DNA of 64,000 bases from Hymenobacter swuensis DY53 (GTDB lineage Bacteria > Bacteroidota > Bacteroidia > Cytophagales > Hymenobacteraceae), in assembly GCF_000576555.1 (NCBI RefSeq), contig NZ_CP007145.1:3494501-3558500 (forward strand), in the 5' to 3' direction. The notes below the pieces were generated by a model, which saw only the letters and a list, made by a program, of their open reading frames with translations, was not told the origin of the DNA and did no database searches. Within the stretch, counting starts at the first letter, position 1. The number at the start of each line of letters is the position of its first letter. Below are positions 24,529-34,275 of the stretch, piece by piece. A program made the translations under genes and the position numbers.

Positions 24529-27500
24529 AACAGCACCGCCACCTGCATGCGGCCGGTGTGGATGGCGTTGAGGCCGTTGGCTTTGCGGCCGTCGTAGGCC
24601 AGCGTGACGTTGAGGCCGTTGCTGAGGCGCTGCTCCAGGTTCAGATTCCAGGTGAAGTTGCTGCCGGGGCGCAGGGCGTTCAGGATTTCTAGGCCCACGA
24701 GGCTGGCCTGGTTGCCCTCGAAGCCGACGCGCACATAGCGCGTGGTGAGGGCCAAGGTGCGCTTGCCTACCTGACTGACGCGCGTTTCCAGGCCCAGGTC
24801 GTCGAAGGTGCCACGGGTGTCTTCATCGGGGCCGTTGGTGTTGTTTTTGGTGGTGCGCAGGTAGCTGGTGGTCAGGCGCAGCACTTGGTTGGGCTGGTAG
24901 CTGATTTCAGGGGCCAGCTCGTACTGCAACACCCGGAAGTTGCGGTTGCTGTTGACGATGGTGGAGAGGTTTTCGCGGATGCTGCGGGTGGTGGTGAACC
25001 GGCCCGTGAACGACTGCGCCAGCGTGCGGCGTAGTAGCAGGCTCTGGCTGGCCAGGTTGCGCGTATCGGAGCCCTGCGTGAGCAGCACTTTCTGCTGGGT
25101 TTGCTGCACCGTGAATTCAGCCCCGAAAATGGGATTCGAGCGGTTGAAGTACACGGTGTTGCGCAGCAGCTTATTTAGGCTCAGCAGCAGGGTATCGGCC
25201 GTTTGAAACGCAAACGGGTTGAGCCGAGAAGACAGCGTGTTTTCCGTGGTGCGGCGGTCCAGCGTCACGGTGCTCAGCACCGAGAAGCGGCCCACGAACC
25301 CGCGCCAGCCCGGCAGCTCCCGCCAGCCCCGGGGCGCGTTGGTGGTGAGGCGGTAGCTGAACCGGTTCGAAAACGCGGAGATATATACGTCCGAAGGCAG
25401 AAACAGCTTGATGTAGGTGCGGTACTGGGCATCGGGCGTCTGGGCCTCAAAAAACTCGTTACGCTCCTGCTGCCCGTCGTTGTCCAGGTCGTCCCAGTAG
25501 TGGGTGCCCTGGCCGGCATTCACGGCCAGGAAGGTGTAGTCGCGGCGGGGCTCCCGGCCGGTACCCACGGCGTAGCTCAGCTCCGAGCGCAGCACATTCT
25601 GCAGAAACGTGGCGTTCCAGTCAAGCTTGCCCAGCACGGTGCGCTGCCGCGCCGAGTCGCGCACGGCCAGGTCGCGGTAGGTGGCCAGGATGGCCAAGTC
25701 CTGGTTGGGGCTAAAGCGGGAGGCGAAGGTGCCCTGCCAGGTCTGGGCGCGGCCCCGCTCGCGCAGCGTGGTCTGGTCGGGGCTGGGCGTCTGGTCGCGG
25801 CGGTAGCTGTAATCGAGGCGGAAGCGGGTGCGGGCCGAGTCGCGGCTCTGCACGAACACGGCGTGCTCGTCGTAGTAATTGGCCGAGCTGATGGAGTCGC
25901 CGGCGGGACGGGCCACCCGGTTCTTATCGAAGCGGTACACGTAGCCGGGCACCACCGGGCCGGCCACGTAGCGCGCCGCCGCCTCACCCCGCGCCCACCG
26001 CGACTCCCGCCGGCCGGCCTCGGAGTTCAGCAGAAACAGGTTGCCGCGCAGCTGCACCTGCCCCAGCTGCCGGGCCGCCTCCAGCCAGTGCTGGGTGCCG
26101 TTCACCTCGCCCGCCCGGTAACGACGGCTGAGGCGGTAGCCCAAGGCGTTGTCGGCGTCCTTCACCAGGCCCACGGCCGCGTTCAGAATGTTTTCCTCGC
26201 GCGGGCGCTGATTGTTGGTGATGAGCGTATTATCGGTGCTCCAGTTGCGGTCGAACTCGATGTCCCGGTACCGGTCGATGGGCGCGAAGCGGCGGCTGGT
26301 GTATTCGTAATCGAGGGCGCTGCGCAGCTTGTAGCCCGCCAGCCCCGGAATCCGCACCGGGCGGTCCTGCACGGCGTAGCCCACCCGCATGGCCCGGCCC
26401 TGGGCCGACTCAGGCGAAAAGCGGTTCAAATCGAGGTCGGAGGCCGCCAGATCCACGAATACGGTGGCCGTGGAATCGAGGCGGTAGCTGGTGCCTACCG
26501 TGAGGAGCTGTTTTTGCAGAGGCGTGGGCAGCAGCCGGATGGGCGCGTAGTCGCCCTGACCCTGGCCCGCAAACTCGTACACCCGGCCGTTGGCGTTGCC
26601 GTACTGCGTACTGATGCGGTAACTGCCCTGGCCGGCGCCCACATTGGTAAAGCGCACCGTGTAGGCTCCCTGCAGCGTGTCGCGCAACGGAAACACGAAT
26701 ACCGGCACGGGCTGGCCCGTTACGGGGTCGGGCAGCACCACGCGGCTGTACTGCAGCTGGTCACGTTTGTACTCCACGGAATCGGCCCCGGGCAGCAGGG
26801 CCAGGCTCTCGTTGCCGCGCAGGCGGCGCAGGCGTAACTGGGTGGAGTCGTCGAGAGTGAGGTTAGGCGAGTTGTCGGGGTTGTCGGCTTCGCGGTAGAA
26901 GTTGGCGTGCATCTGCAGGCGGCCCAGCTGCTGGTAGTGGCTGGCCTGCACCAGCGAACGGGCGTAGTTGAAGTCGGAATACTCGAAATCGACCTTGATG
27001 CGGGTGTTGCTGGTGATGAGGTGGCGGGGCGAGAACGTCAGCTCGGCCTGGTTGTAGTCGATAACGTAGTCGAAATCGAAGCCCCGCGTCAGCAGCCGGC
27101 CATCTAGGTACACCCGCTCGGAGTTGGCCAGAATGATGATGAACTGCTCGCCGTTGGGCCCGCGCAGCCGGTACGGGCCCTGCACGTTCTCAATGGGCGC
27201 AATATCCACGCTGGCAAATTTGCCCTTGGCTACGCCTGCTGCCACCGAGGTAGTAGCAAAGGCCTCGCCGCGTTTAAGGGACAAGAGTGGCCCGTTGCGC
27301 CGTCCGGTGGTCGTTACGGTCTGGCTCACCCCATTGGGCCCGGTGCTGTTGGGGCTGAGGCCAGGGCGAGTAGGGTCAGCGGGTGGCCCGTTCTGGGGCT
27401 GGCCGGGCGGTGTGGGTACCGTGGGCGGGGCCGTCACGAAGGTACCTGTACTGGTGCCGGCCGCATTTGGGTATTGAATCAGCTGCGGGTTACTTACACC

Positions 27501-28346
27501 CGGCCCGCTACCGCCGCCAAAACCACCCACCGGCAGCTGCCCGAAGTTTACCTCCCCCGCCCCGCCCTGAATGTTCTTGTAGAAGCGCAGAAAGTAATCG
27601 GGCTTGTTGCGCAGCACCACGTCGCCCGCCGTCAGGTTCCAGCGCGGGTGGGTGAGGGTGATGTAAATCCGGTCAAATTCCTGGAGCTGCTGGGTATTGC
27701 CCTCGGGCTGAAACGGCACGTTCTGGTCGCTGATGGCGGCCGTCAGGTTGATCTGGTCTGTGAGTTTGCCTTCCAGCTGCAGGTTAAGCGAGGAATTGAC
27801 AAATACGTTCTGGGAGTTGCCGAACGAGACACCCCGCGACAGGTTGCCGCTTTTGTTGATGCCCGGCGTGCTCAGAATCTGCTCCTTCACCGCAAAGTCC
27901 TCCATCCCGAACGAAGGCCGCCGCCAGAATTCCAGACTATCCATCAGTCGGCGCGGCCGCAGGTAGCGCGCCGCCGAGAGCTGCAGCGGCAGCACCCGGT
28001 AGCACACCTGCACCGAATCGGGGCCGCCGGGCAGCACGAGGTCGGGCTGGCCTGGCTCCGGGCTGGGCACCCGCCGCCCCGGCAGCACCAGCCGGTACCG
28101 GTCGAGGCGCGCATCATACCCTACCGAGCGGCCAGCCACGCTCACCGAAGCCGGTACAATGGTCAGAGTATCGCGCAGGGCAAACTCCGTGGTATCCCGG
28201 TCCGGCGCAAGGCGCACCCAAGCGCACCGGCGAGTACTGGGCGGGGCGTCGGGGCGTTGTTGGGCCCGGGCTGTTCCCACAACCAGCATTAGCCACCCCA
28301 GCAGTACGCACAAGCGCAGGAAGGAAGGCGTAGAGTTGCTGGTCAT
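24525..28346 (-). CDS. Very large predicted outer-membrane beta-barrel protein
   Basis: A 1273-residue protein with a signal peptide (residues 1-28, ending GTARA). Residues about 150-280 contain NLSRGVSFGNSQN, VNSSLNLQLEGKLTD and AISDQNVPFQPEGNTQQLQEFDR in parts; this pattern recalls N-terminal regions of large Bacteroidota outer-membrane proteins including SprA relatives. The rest shows alternating Tyr/Arg/Asp strands (YSRVVLPDP, RLDYSYRRDQT, YELAPEISYQPNQVLRL) and ends in a terminal aromatic, VAVLF, typical of barrels. A Gly/Pro/Thr-rich insert lies at about residues 270-355. Function unknown; a structural or translocation role is inference. Confidence 0.75.
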   Translation of the reverse strand: MTSNSTPSFLRLCVLLGWLMLVVGTARAQQRPDAPPSTRRCAWVRLAPDRDTTEFALRDTLTIVPASVSVAGRSVGYDARLDRYRLVLPGRRVPSPEPGQPDLVLPGGPDSVQVCYRVLPLQLSAARYLRPRRLMDSLEFWRRPSFGMEDFAVKEQILSTPGINKSGNLSRGVSFGNSQNVFVNSSLNLQLEGKLTDQINLTAAISDQNVPFQPEGNTQQLQEFDRIYITLTHPRWNLTAGDVVLRNKPDYFLRFYKNIQGGAGEVNFGQLPVGGFGGGSGPGVSNPQLIQYPNAAGTSTGTFVTAPPTVPTPPGQPQNGPPADPTRPGLSPNSTGPNGVSQTVTTTGRRNGPLLSLKRGEAFATTSVAAGVAKGKFASVDIAPIENVQGPYRLRGPNGEQFIIILANSERVYLDGRLLTRGFDFDYVIDYNQAELTFSPRHLITSNTRIKVDFEYSDFNYARSLVQASHYQQLGRLQMHANFYREADNPDNSPNLTLDDSTQLRLRRLRGNESLALLPGADSVEYKRDQLQYSRVVLPDPVTGQPVPVFVFPLRDTLQGAYTVRFTNVGAGQGSYRISTQYGNANGRVYEFAGQGQGDYAPIRLLPTPLQKQLLTVGTSYRLDSTATVFVDLAASDLDLNRFSPESAQGRAMRVGYAVQDRPVRIPGLAGYKLRSALDYEYTSRRFAPIDRYRDIEFDRNWSTDNTLITNNQRPREENILNAAVGLVKDADNALGYRLSRRYRAGEVNGTQHWLEAARQLGQVQLRGNLFLLNSEAGRRESRWARGEAAARYVAGPVVPGYVYRFDKNRVARPAGDSISSANYYDEHAVFVQSRDSARTRFRLDYSYRRDQTPSPDQTTLRERGRAQTWQGTFASRFSPNQDLAILATYRDLAVRDSARQRTVLGKLDWNATFLQNVLRSELSYAVGTGREPRRDYTFLAVNAGQGTHYWDDLDNDGQQERNEFFEAQTPDAQYRTYIKLFLPSDVYISAFSNRFSYRLTTNAPRGWRELPGWRGFVGRFSVLSTVTLDRRTTENTLSSRLNPFAFQTADTLLLSLNKLLRNTVYFNRSNPIFGAEFTVQQTQQKVLLTQGSDTRNLASQSLLLRRTLAQSFTGRFTTTRSIRENLSTIVNSNRNFRVLQYELAPEISYQPNQVLRLTTSYLRTTKNNTNGPDEDTRGTFDDLGLETRVSQVGKRTLALTTRYVRVGFEGNQASLVGLEILNALRPGSNFTWNLNLEQRLSNGLNVTLAYDGRKANGLNAIHTGRMQVAVLF

Positions 28347-28488
28347 TCAGTAAAAATACGGAGCAGAAAAGCCGGGGCCGCTATAACGCCGAAAGGCCAA
28401 GAAAAGTCAGCCGCGGCGGAGATAAAAGTGAAGGTGTGCCGCCACTGGCTTTTCCCGGCTTTTCGCCCTGTCAGCGACTTCCTCACTC

Positions 28489-31400
28489 CTACCCGGCTAG
28501 CGGCAACTCAATGAAGAACTGCGTGCCTTGGCTTTCCTCGGTTTCAAACCAGATGTGGCCGCCAGCGCTTTCGATGCCGCGCCGGGCCACGGCCAGCCCA
28601 ATGCCGGAGCCGGTTTCCTTGGTGGTAAAGTTGGGTACAAACACCTTGCTCTGCACGTCCTCCGGAATGCCGGTGCCATTGTCCTGAATGCCGATCCGCA
28701 CCCGGTCGTGGCCTATGGCTTCCAGCGTAGCCACAATTTCAGGTGTGCGGCCCACGGGCATAGCCTGTAGAGCATTAATGAGTAGGTTGTTGAAGGTGCG
28801 TACTAACAGGCTTTCATCAGCAAATACCACGTAGCGGCCGGCATCGGCATCGGTGGGCAGCTCCAGCCTGATGTTATGGCCCTGACTACCCTGGTGCAGG
28901 CCTACGCAGCGCCGCAGAATAGGGGCCACATCAAGCCGCTCGGGGCGCATGGCGGGCAGGTTGGTGAAGTTGCTGAATGAGGTGGCAATGTCCGTGAGCA
29001 CATCAATCTGGGTGATGAGTGTCTGGGATACCTTATTGATCAGCTCATCCAGGTTGGGGCGCTGGTCCTGCATGGCACGCTGCAGAAACTGTAGGCTCAG
29101 CTTCATGGGCGTGAGCGGGTTCTTGATTTCGTGGGCTACCTGCCGGGCCATTTCGCGCCAGGCGGCCTCTTTCTCCTGAGTGGCCAGCTCCAGCTTGCTC
29201 TCTTCCAGCTTCAGCAGCATCTGGTTGTACTCGCGCACCAGCAGCCCGATTTCGTCCTCCGATTCGTAGGCCAGCATCTCGTTCTGACCCGTTAGGGTGG
29301 TTTGCCGGAGCTTTTCGGTGATGAGCTTGAGCGGCTCCGTCAGAACCCGGGAGGCCACGAAGGCCAGCAGCAGAAACAGGATGAACATCAGGGTGAAGAT
29401 GTTCAGGATAGTGGAAATCAGCTCCGTGAGCTTGTTATCCAGGTCTTTCTCGGAATCGAAGAACGGGATACCCACGTAGCCCACCACGGCCCCAGGCCGG
29501 CCCTGCCGTACGGTGCCGGCCCGCAACGGCAGATACAGCGCATTAAACGGCAACGTACCAGCCCGCTCCGTCAGCAGCACGCGCGGCTGCCCCTCTTCCG
29601 CCAGCGCCGACACAGCCTGCGGGTTCATGAGTGTACTAAGCAGACTGGCTTCGAAGATGAGCGGCTGGCTGCTTACCAGCAGTTCGCCGTGAGCATCGTA
29701 GAGGTTGAGGTCGGTTTCGGTGAGGGCGGCCACGTTTTCGGCCAGATCTACTAGGTCGGCCCGGTTGGCGTCATCGGTGAGCAGGGCCCGGTTTTTCAGC
29801 AGATTCTCCTGCACGGCCTGGCCCCGGCGCTGGTAGGAACGCAGCAGGTCACGCTTGTAGGAATTGGTGACCTGGCTGGCAATGGCCACGCTCACCACAA
29901 TGAGGGGTACCAAAACGCCGAAGTTGAGGAACAGCTGAATTTTGGTACTGAAGTTGGTGCGCAATACCTCCCGGTAGTGCCCCCGTACCAGCAGCACAAC
30001 CCCCATCAGCAGTAGCCAGCAGAAGCTGTAGAGCAAAAACAGGAACGAGAAATTGGCCAGCCAGTCAGAGAAAGAGTACATGGCCGTCGTCACGACTACC
30101 AGCCGGCCCGACCGGTCTGTACTGCGGACGGCCAGATGATGGTAGCCGTTCAGGGCCAGCCCCGTGGTGTAAAAACGCGCATCCCGGAACAGGGAGGGTG
30201 GCAACCGGTTCACGTAGTCGAAGTCTCCTTCGCTGTACACCATTCGGCCGTTTTCGTAGCCGGCGTAGCTCAGCTCAGTACCCAGCCGGGGCTGAAAGAA
30301 CGCCTGGTCGATCAGCAACTCGGGCACTACACTATTGGCCGTGAGCTTTTTGAGCGTCAGCTCCAGCACAATGGTACTCGGGCGGGCAGTTTCGTCGGGG
30401 GCGGGCACGGTGATGAAGGCCACGTACCGCCGCGAGCTGAACGAGCGGCCCCCATCGCGCACCAAGTAGATGTTAGGATGGTCGGTAGGACGGGCGTTGC
30501 GCAGCAAATACTCGCGGGTAAGCGGCAGCGTTCCGCCAATAGCCACGCCCCGGCCCTCCGGGTTGAACAGCATCACCCGCACCTCGTACTTATCAAAATA
30601 GTCGCGCAGATAATACTTACCTACTTTCTGGCGAATCAGGTCGAGGTTGACGAACGGACTGGCCAGCATAGTGCGCAACACCGGGTCCCGGGCCATTTCC
30701 TGGCTGCGTTCCACCAGCAGATACTCCCCCTGCAGGTCGTTATCAGTGAGCAGGTTTCCGGCCAGGTTCTGCTTGTTGAGTTGCAGCTGTCGGTTAAAGT
30801 GCTCGTATTGTGCCAGAGCCCCTACTGCTGAGCTCACGCCCAGCATCAGGAAGATGAACAAGTATACCTGGTACGGCAGCACTGCTCCCGCCGATTTCAG
30901 GCCCGTTAGCCGCAATACCAGAAAAAACACCAGCGCAATGCCCAGCAACGTCAAGTGCACCTGCTCCAACCCCAACCCAACACTCAGAAAACACACCGTG
31001 CTGAGCAGCAGCAGCAGAATGCCTACCCGCCGCGTAGAGGGCCGCACAATGCCCGTAAACAGCTGTGACAACAGATAAAACCCGACCAAGTAGCTGCCGA
31101 CGTGCAGGATAATAGCTACCCCGAGCAGCAGTTTGAAGCCGTTTACCTGGATATCCTGGGTGATATCGAGAATCAGCTGGGAATTGCTAAAGCTGCTGGT
31201 ATAAAAGTCGAAAAGCAGCTCCAGCAGCCCGTAAAACGTCAGCACCGTTATGGCTCCTACCAGCACGCGCTGCCGCCAGCCACTCACCCGCTGCACCAGA
31301 CGCAGCACACCATACCGCCGAAACAGTAGCAGCCCGTACCAGGCCAGCACCGCAAATAGCAGGGCATTCAGGAGCAGGTCGCCAAGTGAAGGCGAAAGCC

Positions 31401-32256
31401 AGGAGGCCGCATATACCCGCGGGTCGAACAGCTTCACTTCCAGAAAGGAAAAGGGCAGCCCCAGGTAGAGCATGGCTCCCCGGAAGAACAGCAGCGGCAA
31501 TATCACCAGCGCCACTCCCTGCAGCACTAGGCCCTGGCCAAAACGATGGCCGGCCAGCAGCAGCCACCCTGCCACATATAGGCCAAAACCTAGTAGCAAC
31601 AGGGCCAACGGCAGGTATTTGCCGGTAATGGGATCGGCCTGCAGACTCTCGATGGAGAACAGGTAGTTGCCTTCATTCGATACCAGTCGGGGCAGATTGG
31701 TGGGTTTCGCCAACTTCTCCACTACCAGCCGCACGTTCTGCCCCTGAAAGATACCCTGCCCGTTACCGTCGCGCAGGTACCGGTTGCTGATGCCGTAGCT
31801 GATTTCCAGCGGAATATAGGTCAGTACCGTATACGGGCCTTCTACGTGGCGCAACGCCAGAAACTTCCCGAACCGGGTTTCCAGCAGCCGCTCGTGGAAG
31901 CGTTGCAAGGCTTGCTCCGCGTCAGGGCGGATAGTGTGGTCGGACCAGTACACCACTTCCTCACCCCGGAAAATAAACGTGGGATACGTAGTATGGCTGG
32001 TGAGGCTGCGGAAGCTCACGCGGCCCGTGGCCAGCCGTTGCAGCAAATCCGTTGATTCCCGCTCGCCCGTCAGCTCTGCCTCCATCAGCACCTCCTGCAG
32101 CCGGGTAGCCGACGCCTGCAACACTACTTCCGGGTTCTGACTGTACCGGTTGCTGAAATATGCGCCGGCAAAGCACAACATGGCCAGCAGCAACAGCAGA
32201 ACCGGAGTCAGGCGAAGGAATTTCAAATGAATAGACGACTGATGAACCCGGGACAC
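28489..32256 (-). CDS. Large multi-membrane sensor histidine kinase
   Basis: About 1255 residues from a GTG start. One N-terminal membrane helix and an extracytoplasmic domain are followed by a block of about eight hydrophobic segments (roughly residues 220-490), a second extracytoplasmic domain, further helices, a HAMP-like linker and the kinase core: H-box with His1042 (ARQVAHEIKNPLTP), N-box NNLLINALQAM, G1 DNGTGIPE, F-box FVPNFTTK and G2 GSGIGLAV. No receiver domain. No ATG fits: the upstream in-frame TTG (32310) overlaps a terminator, so GTG 32256 or TTG 32226 is used. Being downstream of oxidase assembly genes, it may sense respiratory or envelope state (inference). Confidence 0.85.
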   Translation of the reverse strand: MSRVHQSSIHLKFLRLTPVLLLLLAMLCFAGAYFSNRYSQNPEVVLQASATRLQEVLMEAELTGERESTDLLQRLATGRVSFRSLTSHTTYPTFIFRGEEVVYWSDHTIRPDAEQALQRFHERLLETRFGKFLALRHVEGPYTVLTYIPLEISYGISNRYLRDGNGQGIFQGQNVRLVVEKLAKPTNLPRLVSNEGNYLFSIESLQADPITGKYLPLALLLLGFGLYVAGWLLLAGHRFGQGLVLQGVALVILPLLFFRGAMLYLGLPFSFLEVKLFDPRVYAASWLSPSLGDLLLNALLFAVLAWYGLLLFRRYGVLRLVQRVSGWRQRVLVGAITVLTFYGLLELLFDFYTSSFSNSQLILDITQDIQVNGFKLLLGVAIILHVGSYLVGFYLLSQLFTGIVRPSTRRVGILLLLLSTVCFLSVGLGLEQVHLTLLGIALVFFLVLRLTGLKSAGAVLPYQVYLFIFLMLGVSSAVGALAQYEHFNRQLQLNKQNLAGNLLTDNDLQGEYLLVERSQEMARDPVLRTMLASPFVNLDLIRQKVGKYYLRDYFDKYEVRVMLFNPEGRGVAIGGTLPLTREYLLRNARPTDHPNIYLVRDGGRSFSSRRYVAFITVPAPDETARPSTIVLELTLKKLTANSVVPELLIDQAFFQPRLGTELSYAGYENGRMVYSEGDFDYVNRLPPSLFRDARFYTTGLALNGYHHLAVRSTDRSGRLVVVTTAMYSFSDWLANFSFLFLLYSFCWLLLMGVVLLVRGHYREVLRTNFSTKIQLFLNFGVLVPLIVVSVAIASQVTNSYKRDLLRSYQRRGQAVQENLLKNRALLTDDANRADLVDLAENVAALTETDLNLYDAHGELLVSSQPLIFEASLLSTLMNPQAVSALAEEGQPRVLLTERAGTLPFNALYLPLRAGTVRQGRPGAVVGYVGIPFFDSEKDLDNKLTELISTILNIFTLMFILFLLLAFVASRVLTEPLKLITEKLRQTTLTGQNEMLAYESEDEIGLLVREYNQMLLKLEESKLELATQEKEAAWREMARQVAHEIKNPLTPMKLSLQFLQRAMQDQRPNLDELINKVSQTLITQIDVLTDIATSFSNFTNLPAMRPERLDVAPILRRCVGLHQGSQGHNIRLELPTDADAGRYVVFADESLLVRTFNNLLINALQAMPVGRTPEIVATLEAIGHDRVRIGIQDNGTGIPEDVQSKVFVPNFTTKETGSGIGLAVARRGIESAGGHIWFETEESQGTQFFIELPLAG

Positions 32257-32274
32257 TACAACCTTAGTACCAAA

Positions 32275-32302
32275 CAAAAATGCCGCCCTGCGGCGGCATT
32301 TC
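32275..32302 (-). terminator. Terminator after DUF983, upstream of the kinase
   Basis: On the minus strand AATGCCGCC pairs with GGCGGCATT (32279-32300) around a 4-base loop and is followed by TTTTTG. It closes the cta/cox assembly operon and separates it from the kinase. Confidence 0.85.
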
Positions 32303-32327
32303 CTAACCAATTAGTAAGCAGGCCCCG

Positions 32328-32711
32328 TCAGGTCCTATTGGCGTACCGTTTATCGTAGCGCACACCGCCAAACAGATACAGCATCAAAGTACGGGAATAG
32401 CGCAAACTGAGCGGGGTAAACAACAGGGCCACAACGGCTACTGCTGTAGTATATACCCATGTATCCGGGTCGCCGAGCAGGTAGTATACCGCCAGTCCCA
32501 CCACCAGCATAATTCCGGTGGAGAAGGCAAAGCTGATGTACATGGCTCCCCAATAAAATCCGGGTTCCGGCTCGTACGCCTGGCCGCATATGGGGCAGGC
32601 CGGCGGCATTTCCGTGAAATGAGCCAGGTTAAGTGCCGAATGCGTGAATAGCTGCCCTTGGCGGCAACGCGGGCACCGTTGGTTGAGAATACCCGTCAGC
32701 GTAGAATCCAT
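32328..32711 (-). CDS. DUF983 family protein
   Basis: A 127-residue protein with two CxxC pairs in the N-terminal part (RCPRCRQG and CPICGQAYEPEPGFYWGAMYIS) followed by two membrane helices (about residues 57-77 and 84-103). This arrangement defines DUF983, often found near cytochrome oxidase genes. The cysteines could bind zinc or copper. It lies two bases after the small CxxC protein and is the last gene before the terminator at 32275, so it is probably co-transcribed with the oxidase assembly genes. Confidence 0.88.
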   Translation of the reverse strand: MDSTLTGILNQRCPRCRQGQLFTHSALNLAHFTEMPPACPICGQAYEPEPGFYWGAMYISFAFSTGIMLVVGLAVYYLLGDPDTWVYTTAVAVVALLFTPLSLRYSRTLMLYLFGGVRYDKRYANRT

Positions 32712-32712
32712 A

Positions 32713-32979
32713 TCAGGCCTGAACCGTGGCTTTTTTCTTCTGTTGCTGGCTGTGCCGGTACCAGAAGAAGCCCACTGTCCCGATCAGTACGTAAGGAATT
32801 GTCATCAGGTACAGAATACCTTTGTTAAGGCCCGTGGTATCATAGCCGTCCTTTTCCTGACGCGAGGCTTCCACCTGCGTTTTGCACATCGTGCACTGAG
32901 CCCGAGACGTGAGCGGAAGAGCGCTGAGCAGCAGCGCAATTATCAACGTCAGAAACCCTCCAAATGCTGCCTTTTTCAT
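32713..32979 (-). CDS. Small membrane protein with CxxC motif
   Basis: An 88-residue protein: signal-like N-terminal helix (residues 8-24), then SRAQCTMCKTQVEASRQ with a CxxC pair just after the membrane exit, and a second helix (about 50-68) ending in a basic tail (YRHSQQQKKKA). Such small proteins recur beside SCO1/DUF420 in Bacteroidota oxidase loci; a copper or heme delivery role is inference. ATG 32979 is chosen; the longer ORF upstream has no protein-like character and overlaps the intergenic gap. Confidence 0.75.
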   Translation of the reverse strand: MKKAAFGGFLTLIIALLLSALPLTSRAQCTMCKTQVEASRQEKDGYDTTGLNKGILYLMTIPYVLIGTVGFFWYRHSQQQKKKATVQA

Positions 32980-33065
32980 GGTACTCGGCTGAATGTGATA
33001 TATATGTAACCCTAAACCGACAGCCAGGGTTCGACCCATGACAGTAGGTTTATGAGAGAAACTGA

Positions 33066-33620
33066 TCAGTTGTAATAGGGCGAAATCATGAAATACACGA
33101 TAACGCCCGTTACCGACACATATAGCCACACCGGATACGTCCAGCGGGCAATGCGGCGGTGCTTCTGAAACTGCTCGGTAAGTGCGAAATACAGTGTGAA
33201 CAACACAAGGCCTACTGTTATAGCCGCCAGTAGAATGTGCGTCAGCAGGATGAAGTAGTAGATACCTTTTATCAGGCCTTCTCCTCCAAACTTAGTGCTA
33301 GCCACCTGCGAATGATAGGCTACATACGACACCAAGAACAACGAGCCCAGCAGAAACGCCAGTCCCATCATGGCCCGATGCTTCGCTACGTCTTTGCGGC
33401 GTATGAAGTAGTACCCGATGACCAGGAATACCGCCGTCAGCGAGTTCAGTACCGCGTTGACAGCAGGCAGAGCCTTCACATTCAGGCCCGGAATCACAAA
33501 CACGCCCGGCAAAAAATACAGGATAGCCACCGCCACCGGAATGATGGCGGCTAGGGCCCCCATCAGGATTTTGTACTTGGTAAACCCGGCAGGGTTAGTG
33601 GTTGGCTCAGGGGTGCTCAT
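33066..33620 (-). CDS. DUF420 membrane protein (oxidase assembly-associated)
   Basis: A 184-residue protein with about five membrane helices and histidines positioned in them (AVFLVIGYYFIRRKDVAKHRAMMGLAF, SYVAYH, LTHILLAAITVGLVLFTLYFAL in parts), matching DUF420, homologous to the B. subtilis CtaM-type protein needed for active caa3 oxidase. Its start overlaps the SCO1 stop by 14 bases, showing translational coupling. A heme or copper handling role follows from the family, not from direct motif evidence. Confidence 0.88.
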   Translation of the reverse strand: MSTPEPTTNPAGFTKYKILMGALAAIIPVAVAILYFLPGVFVIPGLNVKALPAVNAVLNSLTAVFLVIGYYFIRRKDVAKHRAMMGLAFLLGSLFLVSYVAYHSQVASTKFGGEGLIKGIYYFILLTHILLAAITVGLVLFTLYFALTEQFQKHRRIARWTYPVWLYVSVTGVIVYFMISPYYN

Positions 33621-34272
33621 AGGTGTAAAGCAAAACTTCGATTTCGGTGATAAGACGGTTCACATCCCGCTCCTTGATGCCATCATAGCGGCCCCGTACG
33701 TTGCCGTTGCGGTCTACCAGAAAGAGCGTCTGGCTGTGAACAAGCGAAGAGCCGCTATCCTCCGAGGACGGCAATCGAAACTCCTCCGTAGCTAACCGGG
33801 AAAGGGCCGTTTTGTCACCGGTTAGGAAAAACCACTTGCCGGCTATGGCTCCGTACTGCTCTGCGTACCGGGCCAGTACTGCGGCCGAGTCGCGGGCGGG
33901 GTCTACTGTGAAAGAAGCCAGCCGTACCCGTGGATCCTGCCGAAACTTCTCCTGTACCCGTACCAGTTGGCTATTCAGGCGCGGGCAGGCTCCGGGGCAG
34001 CTGGTAAAAAAGAAGCTGGCCACGTACAGGCCCTCACTGCGTAGCTCCGCCCCCGTTACCTGCCGTCCCGACTGGGACACAAACTGGAAATCACCAATTC
34101 GGTGAAAAACAGTATCGCGCTGCCACTTCCCGTCAACCTGCATGGAGTCCACACGGTCGGGCAGGTAAGTTGGCAGCGCGTAACGGTTGGTACCAAAGCT
34201 TTTCAGGAACAGAAAAGCCAGAACCGGAACTAGCAGGATAAGGCCCAACAGCAAAATTTGTTGGGGCCGCAT
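33607..34272 (-). CDS. SCO1/SenC family copper chaperone
   Basis: Delivers copper to the CuA site of cytochrome oxidase subunit II. The 221-residue protein has an N-terminal membrane anchor (residues 5-24) and a thioredoxin-like domain with the copper ligands Cys92 and Cys96 (SCPGAC) and His179 (LVHSQT), the complete SCO set. It is encoded three bases after subunit IV and overlaps DUF420. The start at 34272 gives a short cytoplasmic MRPQQ before the helix. Confidence 0.94.
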   Translation of the reverse strand: MRPQQILLLGLILLVPVLAFLFLKSFGTNRYALPTYLPDRVDSMQVDGKWQRDTVFHRIGDFQFVSQSGRQVTGAELRSEGLYVASFFFTSCPGACPRLNSQLVRVQEKFRQDPRVRLASFTVDPARDSAAVLARYAEQYGAIAGKWFFLTGDKTALSRLATEEFRLPSSEDSGSSLVHSQTLFLVDRNGNVRGRYDGIKERDVNRLITEIEVLLYTYEHP

Positions 34273-34275
34273 CCG

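Noticed and set aside
25203..26837. 544-codon plus-strand ORF
   Set aside because: It runs opposite to the large outer-membrane-type gene in a GC-rich region; the translated product is Arg/Gly/Ala/His-rich without domain features and is a shadow of that gene.
24525..32310. Two adjacent ORFs of the same 1273-codon length, which might suggest duplication
   Set aside because: The proteins are unrelated (outer-membrane type and histidine kinase), and the kinase ORF is shorter once its real start is used; the match is chance.
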